NCBI GenBank assembly: GCA_036563805.1 | Contig: DATCLS010000078.1 | Span: 1 to 13,266 of the forward strand | Source of the DNA: DATCLS01 sp036563805 | Lineage (GTDB): Bacteria; Actinomycetota; Acidimicrobiia; Acidimicrobiales; VFJN01 | DNA length: 13,266 nucleotides | Direction: 5' to 3' | Shown: positions 6,197 through 11,916 of the stretch, one piece after another | How positions within the stretch are numbered: position 1 is the first letter of the stretch | Layout: every line of letters begins with the position of its first letter | Made by a program: the position numbers and the translations under genes | The notes under the pieces: model-generated | What the model was told of the DNA's origin: nothing | The model's input: only the letters and a program-made list of their open reading frames with translations | Databases searched by the model: none

Positions 6197-7465
6197 ATGG
6201 ACGCCGAGCGCTACCTGGTCATCTCGTCGGACTGCCACGCCGGCCTGCCCAACGCCGACTACCGCGAGTGGCTCGACCCCGAGTACCGCCCCGCCTTCGA
6301 CGACTACCTGGCCGAGCGGGCCAAGCTCCTGCAGCTCGCCCAGCGGGGGATGCTCAACGAGTCGTTCGCCGAGGAGTGGGAGCGCGACAACGAGGAGGGC
6401 CTGCGGGGCGGCTGGGACGCCGCCCGCCGCGACAAGGAGCTCGACGCCGACGGCGTGGCCGGCGAGGTCATCTTCCCGGACGCCGACGCGGTGACGGCCG
6501 GCGCCAGCGCCCCGTTCGGCGCCGGCCTGGCCGCCGGCGGCGACACCGACCCCACGCTGCTCATGGCCGGCGCCCGGGCCCACAACCGGTGGCTGGCCGA
6601 GCTGTGCGCCACCAGCCCCGAGCGCCGGGCCGGCGTCGCCATCGTCCCCATCTACGACGTGGACGCCGCGGTGGCCGAGATCCGGCGGGCCCGGGAGTCG
6701 GGGCTGCGGGGCGGCATCCTCATCCCGTCCATGTGGCAGCCCTACCCGCCCTATCACCACCCCCGGTACGAGCCGGTGTGGGCCACCTGCGCCGAGCTGA
6801 AGATGCCCGTCCACGTGCACTCGGGCTCGGCCGACAAGGAGTCCTACGGCCCGCACGTGGGCATCTACGTCACCGAGGTGCGGTGGTGGTCGTCGCGGCC
6901 GCTGTGGTTCCTCATCTGGTCGGGGGTCTTCGACCGCCACCCCGACCTACGGTTCGTGGTCACCGAGTGCGGGGCGTTCTGGGCCGCCGACCTGCTGTGG
7001 ATGATGGACACGGCGTACGACCGCGAGCACGGCTCGCGGAAGCTGGGCGACCAGCTGACCGCCAACCTGTCCCGTCGGCCCAGCGAGGTGTTCGACGCGC
7101 AGTGCGGCATCGGGGCCTCCAACACCCGACGCCGGGAGCTGGCCCGGCGCTACGAGATCGGCGTCGGCAACATCATGTGGGGCAACGACTTCCCCCACCC
7201 CGAGGGGACCTGGCCGCACACGCGGGAGTGGCTGGCAGAGGCGTTTCACGACGTCCCGGTGGACGAGACCCGGGTCATCCTGGGCGGCGCGGCGGCGGAG
7301 ATGTACGGGTTCGACACCGAGGCTCTCGGCCGGCTGGCGGCCCGGATCGGCCCGACCCCCGCCGACCTCGGCCAGGTCGACGCGGCCGGCGTGCCGACCG
7401 CGGACGCAGCCCGCTGGGCCGACCTGAAGGCCGCCGGCCGCCCCTGGCTCACCGGCGCCGATTGA
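6197..7465 (+). CDS. Amidohydrolase-2 family (ACMSD-like) metal enzyme, second copy
   Basis: A 422-residue paralogue of the enzyme encoded at 3058. It shares SDCHxG (D12-C13-H14) in place of the usual HxH, AHNRWLAELCA near 129, H206 and H208 (VHVHSGS), E257 (TECGA) and D331 with H334 (MWGNDFPHPEGTWP). It differs by an inserted segment at about 38-65 (KLLQLAQRGMLNESFAEEWERD), and it lacks the N-terminal low-complexity tail of the first copy. The ATG at 6197 follows a strong AGGGGGGA ribosome site (6186-6193). The 70-base gap with tandem repeats before it could hold a second promoter, but same-strand continuity argues for membership of the operon. Keeping two divergent copies suggests they act on successive or alternative substrates rather than being redundant. 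The exact reaction is unknown. Confidence 0.85.
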   Translation: MDAERYLVISSDCHAGLPNADYREWLDPEYRPAFDDYLAERAKLLQLAQRGMLNESFAEEWERDNEEGLRGGWDAARRDKELDADGVAGEVIFPDADAVTAGASAPFGAGLAAGGDTDPTLLMAGARAHNRWLAELCATSPERRAGVAIVPIYDVDAAVAEIRRARESGLRGGILIPSMWQPYPPYHHPRYEPVWATCAELKMPVHVHSGSADKESYGPHVGIYVTEVRWWSSRPLWFLIWSGVFDRHPDLRFVVTECGAFWAADLLWMMDTAYDREHGSRKLGDQLTANLSRRPSEVFDAQCGIGASNTRRRELARRYEIGVGNIMWGNDFPHPEGTWPHTREWLAEAFHDVPVDETRVILGGAAAEMYGFDTEALGRLAARIGPTPADLGQVDAAGVPTADAARWADLKAAGRPWLTGAD

Positions 7466-7784
7466 GAGCCGGCTGAGCCGGCGCCGCGGCGCGGACCGCT
7501 CGCTGCGGGCCGCCGACGCCGCCGGCGCGCGCCCGTGGGCCACCGGGAACGGCCCGAATGCCGGCAGCCGCCTGGCAAGGCGCCTCGTAGCAAACTTCAC
7601 AACGTCGGGCGCAAGAATTCTCGTGCCGATGTGTGGGATCAGACGCGAACGGCGGCACACTGCGGTCTGATGTCAGTTCCCTTGCGATGTTTCGGCACTT
7701 CTCGCTGAGGGCAGGGACCCACGACAGGGGCGCCCGCGAGGCCGTTAGTGTGCGAGCGAGCCTGGGGAGGTTGCCATCAACGTC
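7466..7784. other. Intergenic region with hairpin and inverted repeat
   Basis: These 319 bases hold no convincing gene. Just after the amidohydrolase stop are a short hairpin and a palindrome GCGCCGCGGCGC (7481-7492). The part from about 7588 to 7700 is clearly less GC-rich than its surroundings and contains a 7-base inverted repeat, ATCAGAC (7638-7644) and GTCTGAT (7665-7671), with a 20-base loop. A TAGTGT box (7746-7751) fits a -10 element for the following gene, without a clear -35. Confidence 0.5.
7468..7482 (+). terminator. Hairpin at the end of the catabolic operon
   Basis: GCCGGC (7468-7473) and GCCGGC (7477-7482) form a 6-base stem with a TGA loop, two bases after the stop codon of the second amidohydrolase. 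No T-run follows. Candidate terminator by position only. Confidence 0.35.
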
Positions 7785-9074
7785 TTGACCCGCAAGCACG
7801 TCGAGAACGGCAGGGTCGTCGTGAGCGAGGCGGCCATGCGTTCAGCCGCCGACGCGGCGGTCGGCGACCGGGGCGAGGTGTCGAACGACGCCTTCCCGTC
7901 GCTCCTGGTGCGCGAGCTGCGCGCCGAGTCCGTTCAGCCGCTCGAGCCGGGCACCTCGCCCGCCCGGGTGTGGCGGGTCACGACGGGCAGGGACGTGCTG
8001 GCCGTCAAGGTGCTCCACCGCGGCGCCAGCCTCGTCGATGGCCACGACATCCGGTCGTTCCTGAAGAAGCCGGCGCAGCTGCGCCGCATCCACCGCGAGC
8101 TGCCCGGGCTGTCGTCGTTCTACGTCGACGTCGTGGGCGTGTGGGACCACACGAACTGGGCGGCCTACGCCATGCCGTTCGTCGACGGCGGCGCCGCCGT
8201 CACCCCGGTCGTCCCGCCCGGCGAGGCCCGCGACCGCCTCAACCACGTGTTCGGGGTGCTGACCGAGCACGGTTACGCCCGGACCCGGCGCCACCGCGCC
8301 GACGACCACATCCGCGAGCACCTCGGCCGCATCCGCCGGCGCATGTGGGTCCTGGCCCGACGTCTGCCCCGCGAGCTGCTCGACGGCCCCCGCCTGGTGG
8401 TCAACGGCACGCCGTGCCGGCCGTTGGGGCCGATCCTCCAGGCGATCGAGGCCGACCCGGCGCTGCTCCACCGCTTGGTGCCGCGGCTGGTCTCCTATCC
8501 CGTGCACGGCGACCTGCAGCTCGGCGACGTGCTGGCCAACGCGGGACGGCCGGAGTCGTTCACGGTCATCGACCCTCGGGGAACCCAGTCGTACCGTGAC
8601 CCGATCGACGACTTCGCCAAGGCCCTGTTCAGCATCACGGTGTTCGACCGGTCGCTGGCGTCGGGGGCCCGCATCTGGCGGACGCCGCCCCGGAACGGCC
8701 GCCCGGCGTCGTACATCATCCGCTCGGTCGACCCGTACGACCGGTACGCGGCGCTGGGCCCGGTGTTCGTCCAGATGCTGGCCGCGCTGCCGTTCGGGCA
8801 GGAGCTCGACCGCTACGACCCGCACTGGCGGCTCCGCCTGGCGTTCTGCCACGCCTTCCACACGCTGGAGGAGGCGAGCTGGCGCCTGTCGCCCCGGGCC
8901 CCGCGCAGCCTGGGCACGGCGGCCCGCAGCCCGCTGACGCTGGCCACCGCCTTCTGCGCCCTCGGCCTGCGGCTCCTCGAGCAGGCGATCGCCGGCGCCG
9001 CCCGGTCCGACATCGAGCTGCCCGACGTGTCGACCGGCCTCGACGACGACGCCGGCGTGATCTGGCGCTACTGA
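7785..9074 (+). CDS. APH-fold phosphotransferase-like protein, substrate unknown
   Basis: A 429-residue cytoplasmic protein resembling the aminoglycoside phosphotransferase/choline kinase fold. The N-lobe has ARVWRVTTGRDVLAVKVLHR, with K75 as the likely ATP-binding lysine. The catalytic loop is VHGDLQLGDVL (H241, G242, D243), where the usual Asn is D248. VIDPRG (D263) matches the metal-binding Asp, and DPIDDFAKALFSI follows as in this superfamily. The C-terminal 150 residues are helical. These features support kinase activity on a small molecule or sugar, with the Asn-to-Asp change leaving some doubt. TTG 7785 is the only normal start near the ribosome site GGGGAGG (7764-7770), but the 14-base gap is long. 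An in-frame ATC at 7776 has ideal spacing and would add Ile/Met-Asn-Val. A downstream GTG at 7821 is a third option. The gene appears monocistronic, and resistance is not implied. Confidence 0.75.
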   Translation: MTRKHVENGRVVVSEAAMRSAADAAVGDRGEVSNDAFPSLLVRELRAESVQPLEPGTSPARVWRVTTGRDVLAVKVLHRGASLVDGHDIRSFLKKPAQLRRIHRELPGLSSFYVDVVGVWDHTNWAAYAMPFVDGGAAVTPVVPPGEARDRLNHVFGVLTEHGYARTRRHRADDHIREHLGRIRRRMWVLARRLPRELLDGPRLVVNGTPCRPLGPILQAIEADPALLHRLVPRLVSYPVHGDLQLGDVLANAGRPESFTVIDPRGTQSYRDPIDDFAKALFSITVFDRSLASGARIWRTPPRNGRPASYIIRSVDPYDRYAALGPVFVQMLAALPFGQELDRYDPHWRLRLAFCHAFHTLEEASWRLSPRAPRSLGTAARSPLTLATAFCALGLRLLEQAIAGAARSDIELPDVSTGLDDDAGVIWRY

Positions 9075-9139
9075 GCGGATTTTCGGCGGCGCGCCGACGG
9101 AACAACCCTTGTGACCACCCCAAACGTCCCCGCAGCGAG

Positions 9140-9151
9140 CACAATGGGGGG
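9140..9151 (+). promoter_or_regulatory. -10 box for a leaderless response-regulator transcript
   Basis: CACAAT (9140-9145) is followed by six bases and then the GTG start at 9152, the spacing expected if transcription begins at the start codon. The G-run in between sits too close to the GTG to act as a normal ribosome site. No good -35 box is visible. Confidence 0.4.
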
Positions 9152-9796
9152 GTGACGCTGCGGGTCTTCGTGCTGGACGACCACGACCTGGTGCGGCGGG
9201 GTCTGCGCGAGCTCCTCGAGGCCGGAGGCGACATCGCGGTGGTGGGCGAGGCCGGGACGGCCCGGGCGGCCACGGCCCAGATCCCGCTGGCCCGGCCCGA
9301 CGTGGTGGTCATGGACGTGCGGCTGCCCGACGGCGACGGGATCGAGGTGTGCCGCGAGATCCGCTCCCGCAGCCCGAACACGGCGTGCCTGATGCTGACG
9401 TCGTTCGCCGACGACGAGGCGGCCTACGCGGCCATCATGGCCGGGGCCGCCGGCTTCGTGCTCAAGCAGGTCGACAGCGCCGACCTGGTCGACGCCGTGC
9501 GCTGGGTCGGCCGGGGCGAGTCGCTGCTCGACCCCGCCGTCACCGCCCGGGTGCTCGATCGTCTGCGGGGCGAGCCCGAGGCCGACCTGAGCGGCCTCAG
9601 CCCCCAGGAGGCCCGGGTGCTCGAGCTCATCGCCGAGGGCCTCACCAACCGCCAGATCGGCGAGCGCATGTGGCTGGCCGAGAAGACCGTGCGCAACTAC
9701 GTGTCGAACCTGCTGGCGAAGCTGGGGATGAGCCGGCGGTCCGAGGCTGCCGCCTTCGCCGCCCGCCTCGCCGAGCGCCGCCGCCATCTGCCGTGA
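9152..9796 (+). CDS. NarL/FixJ-family response regulator, DevR-like
   Basis: A 214-residue two-component response regulator. The receiver domain (about 3-120) has the acidic pair D9-D10, phosphoacceptor D55 (VVVMDVRLPDGDG), T83 (LTS) and K105 (VLKQ). The LuxR-type helix-turn-helix output domain (about 146-205) reads LSPQEARVLELIAEGLTNRQIGERMWLAEKTVRNYV in segments. From memory, the whole sequence tracks mycobacterial DevR/DosR closely: VGEAG, the RLPDGDGIEVCR region, SLLD and AEKTVRNYVSNLLAKLGM. It should therefore bind DNA as a phosphorylated dimer. No histidine kinase adjoins it, although a kinase-dimerisation-like mini-protein follows 148 bases later. GTG 9152 begins the receiver at the expected point and appears leaderless. 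The regulon is unknown, and no DevR-type target box was recognised in the window. Confidence 0.95.
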   Translation: MTLRVFVLDDHDLVRRGLRELLEAGGDIAVVGEAGTARAATAQIPLARPDVVVMDVRLPDGDGIEVCREIRSRSPNTACLMLTSFADDEAAYAAIMAGAAGFVLKQVDSADLVDAVRWVGRGESLLDPAVTARVLDRLRGEPEADLSGLSPQEARVLELIAEGLTNRQIGERMWLAEKTVRNYVSNLLAKLGMSRRSEAAAFAARLAERRRHLP

Positions 9797-9816
9797 ATGG
9801 AGGCCAATGAATGGCA

Positions 9817-9837
9817 GGGTTATTTGCTAAACGACCC
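9817..9837. repeat. Imperfect dyad after the response regulator
   Basis: GGGTtaTTT (9817-9825) and AAAcgACCC (9829-9837) form an inverted repeat with seven of nine pairs and a 3-base centre, in an AT-richer patch. It could be an operator for the next gene or a weak terminator of the regulator gene. Confidence 0.35.
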
Positions 9838-9885
9838 AGCGTAATTCTGCCAATTCAGGCCGTAGCCAAGCAGGAGTTGTTTTCG

Positions 9886-9891
9886 TAGTAT
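9886..9891 (+). promoter_or_regulatory. Possible -10 box upstream of the mini-DHp gene
   Basis: TAGTAT fits TANNNT and lies in the AT-richer stretch 54 bases before the start codon at 9945. No -35 match is seen at normal spacing. It suggests the small gene has its own promoter instead of relying on the regulator transcript. Confidence 0.3.
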
Positions 9892-9944
9892 TGCCTTCAC
9901 GTTGCGTGTCTTGGTCGATGTCGACGGCACGAATAGGAGGCGGC

Positions 9945-10226
9945 ATGATCGACAGGCGAGCACTCCGGCGGGAACGCCTCCACGAGGTCGGCGAGGATCG
10001 CTTACCCGGGCTCCACAGCGTGGCCCAGCACATCTTCGGTGCGTCGCTCCAGCTCAACAACGCCGTGCTGCCCCGACTCGACGGCGAGGCGGCGCACGAG
10101 GCGGCGGTCGCCATCGACGAGCTCGAGGCGGCGTTGAACGAATTGCGGGCCATGGCGCTGGCCCAGCGGGCACGCGAACAGGTAGGGACGTTCGGCCCTA
10201 CCGCCCGCGCCGCCGATGGCGGATGA
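9945..10226 (+). CDS. Small protein resembling an isolated DevS-type DHp domain
   Basis: A 93-residue helical protein. The ATG at 9945 is supported by an excellent AGGAGG ribosome site (9935-9940), so the longer frame from 9891 is not needed. Residues 18-75 resemble the two-helix dimerisation and phosphotransfer (HisKA_3) domain of DevS/NarX-like histidine kinases. LHSVAQHIFGASLQL (23-37) parallels the LHDxVxQxLFxxGLxLQ signature, and AIDELEAALNELRAMA (57-72) parallels the second helix ending in EIRxxI. There is no sensor or ATP-binding domain. H24 is kept, but the conserved acidic residue after it is absent and one residue is missing before V26, so phospho-acceptance is doubtful. Coming 148 bases after a DevR-like regulator, it may dimerise with a kinase or bind the regulator. 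The resemblance is by eye; an unrelated helical hairpin is possible. Confidence 0.65.
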   Translation: MIDRRALRRERLHEVGEDRLPGLHSVAQHIFGASLQLNNAVLPRLDGEAAHEAAVAIDELEAALNELRAMALAQRAREQVGTFGPTARAADGG

Positions 10227-10391
10227 TCGACCACACAGTGCAGGAGTGAGTCAGGAAGGAAGGAGACCTCGCTCACGTAGGAGTGGACGGGGCCGCTCGG
10301 GCGGACGGCGTGACACGTTCGGTCGCCATGCCCGTTCCCGTTTTGCGGCCGTGAGCCCCCGGCGCCGTAGCGCCCCGTGGAGCCCCGTCGT

Positions 10392-10427
10392 GGGGGATCC
10401 GCTGCTCTCCCTGGCAGCGGGTCCCCC
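10392..10427. terminator. Strong 14-pair hairpin between convergent genes
   Basis: The left arm GGGGGATCCGCTGC (10392-10405) pairs with GCAGCGGGTCCCCC (10414-10427) over 14 pairs, including one G-T wobble, around an 8-base loop. It lies in the 250-base gap where the small (+) gene and the decarboxylase-like (-) gene converge. A smaller hairpin, GGCGC (10361-10365) with GCGCC (10370-10374), precedes it. No T-tract follows on either strand. It probably ends transcription from both sides. Confidence 0.6.
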
Positions 10428-10476
10428 GATTCCGCGTCGGGGCCCGGTTCGGCCGCGTCGGCCGGGGGTCCGGACC

Positions 10477-11174
10477 TCAGACGGGCGCTGGGGCGTGGAA
10501 CAGGGCGCGCAGGCCTTCGCCCCACGAGCACGAGTCGGGCGGCTTGGGGAGCCCGAGCGCCCGTAGCTCGCGCGCCACGGGGCCGGTGCCGATCCCCACC
10601 ACCACGTCGGCCGGGTCGACGGCGGCCGTCGGCACGTCCACAGCCACACGGACCGAGTGGGCGACGCCGTCGACGTACGAGTAGGCGAGGGTCTCGACCC
10701 GCTCGGGCGGCTCCGGCGACGTCGCCCGGGGGATGCGCAGCGACAGCGTCGGCGTCCCGCCCACCGCCAGGTCGAAGGCGACGGTGTCGGGGCCGTAGCG
10801 GACGTCGATCCGGTCCTCGCCGCGGGGGAACGCCAGCGCCCGCCGGGCAGCCTCGTAGCTGAAGCGCTGGTTGACCATCGTGCGGTGCATCAGCGTGCCG
10901 GCGGTGTCGGCTCGCCGACCGGGCGGACGTGGAACCCGAGATCGATCTCGTCGTAGTCGCCCCACGGGTTGCGGCGGAAGTCGTTGGCCGCCACCACCAG
11001 CTGGGCCGTGTCGGTCGCCACCTCGACGATCTCGAACGCGTCGCCGGGCAACAGCGCCCGGGCGGGGCCGGCCGGCACCGAGAACAGCAGCATCGCCGAG
11101 TGGAACTCGTCGACCACCAGCGGGAAGACGATCGGCTCGGCGTCGATCATCCCCCATAGCAGGGCGTTGCTCAT
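10477..11174 (-). pseudogene. Frameshifted acetoacetate-decarboxylase-like gene
   Basis: One ADC-like gene is split into two overlapping frames. The N-terminal frame (11174 to 10890, 94 residues) begins MSNALLWGMIDAEPIVFPLV and contains NPWGDYDEIDLGFHVRPVGEP. The C-terminal frame (last 137 residues from ATG 10890) continues with MVNQRFSYEAARRALAFPRGEDRIDVRYG and ETLAYSYVDG. The family reads straight through, and adding one G in the CCGAC at about 10908 would restore GEP-DTAGTLMHRTMVNQ. The frame break therefore looks like a one-base loss, either real or a sequencing error. The stop and next ATG overlap as TGATG, so two coupled small proteins cannot be fully excluded. Where the catalytic lysine is expected (FPK) the gene has FPRGED, so even a repaired protein probably lacks Schiff-base decarboxylation. 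The start overlaps the adenylate kinase stop (ATGA). Confidence 0.75.
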
Positions 11175-11791
11175 CGCCCGGCCCCCGGCTGCCGGACCTC
11201 CCGCTCCCGCACCCGCCGGTCGACCGCCGCCACCACGGACGCCGTGACCTCGTCGGGCGGGGGCGTGGCGTCGACCGCCACCAGCACGCCCCGTCGGCGG
11301 TAGTAGTCGAGCAGCGGCTCGGTCTCGGCGTGGTAGATGCGCAGCCGGTGCTCGACGACGGCCGCGTCGTCGTCGCTCCGGTCCTCCTGGGCGGCCCGCC
11401 CGGCCAGCCGCCGGCGGACCACGTCGTCGGGCAGCTCGAGGTGCACGGCGGCGTCGAGCCCGCCGGTGCGCGCCAGCAGGTCCTCGGCGGCGCGGGCTTG
11501 GGCCCGGGTGCGGGGGAAGCCGTCGAGCACGTAGCCCTCGGGGGAGCCGGGGCCCGTCAGGGCCTCGTCCATGAGGGCGACGATCAGCTCGTCGGGCACG
11601 AGGTCGCCCCGGCCGAGCGCGCTCGCCACCCGCCGGCCGAGCTCGGTGCCCGCCTTCACCTGGGCGCGCAGCAGCTCCCCGCTGGAGAGGTGCGGCACGC
11701 CGCAGTGGTCGGCGAGGCGCGGCCCCTGGGTGCCCTTCCCCGAACCGGGTGGGCCGAGCAGCAGCAGTCGTACGGCCACGGTGCGGGGCAT
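11171..11791 (-). CDS. adk: Adenylate kinase, short-LID type
   Basis: A 206-residue nucleoside monophosphate kinase that interconverts ATP + AMP and 2 ADP. The P-loop is LGPPGSGKGTQ (12-22). The AMP-binding region has HLSSGELLR (34-42, Ser where Thr is usual), and DGFPRT (90-95) is present. The LID is the short form without zinc-binding cysteines (GRAAQEDRSDDD, 131-142), followed by the HRLRIYHAETEPLLDYY segment with its conserved arginines. ATG 11791 was chosen because it gives only seven residues before the first strand; the frame extends to 11833 and GTG 11779 is an alternative. It overlaps the decarboxylase-like gene by four bases. The housekeeping adk of actinobacteria usually lies beside secY and map in the ribosomal-protein cluster, so this location is unusual and the gene could be a second copy or a specialised relative. 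Confidence 0.85.
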   Translation of the reverse strand: MPRTVAVRLLLLGPPGSGKGTQGPRLADHCGVPHLSSGELLRAQVKAGTELGRRVASALGRGDLVPDELIVALMDEALTGPGSPEGYVLDGFPRTRAQARAAEDLLARTGGLDAAVHLELPDDVVRRRLAGRAAQEDRSDDDAAVVEHRLRIYHAETEPLLDYYRRRGVLVAVDATPPPDEVTASVVAAVDRRVREREVRQPGAGR

Positions 11792-11916
11792 CGTAGCGAC
11801 GGACGGAGCACCACACCGTGTGACGGGAGACACGCGCTCCGAATGCGGCCCCGCCGCCGACCAGCCGCGATGATGGTTATTGGCACGCCGACCCCCCGCT
11901 CTCCCCCGGAGGACCA

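Noticed and set aside
5747..6940. 397-residue open frame on -
   Set aside because: Antisense shadow over the SDR and second amidohydrolase; no motifs or ribosome site.
7771..7788. Five-codon mini-ORF (TTG) before the phosphotransferase-like gene
   Set aside because: It starts directly after the GGAGG with no spacing and is too short to support as a leader peptide.
9891..9944. TTG 9891 start for the small DHp-like protein
   Set aside because: ATG 9945 has a near-perfect AGGAGG at good spacing, and the extra 18 residues show nothing.
10216..10566. 116-residue + frame after the small protein
   Set aside because: Arg/Pro-rich, crosses the strong hairpin, no domain or ribosome site; judged non-coding.
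11812..11822. CACAC-C-GTGTG palindrome between adk and the NIT kinase
   Set aside because: Arms of five bases are expected by chance in this composition, and there is no matching promoter spacing.
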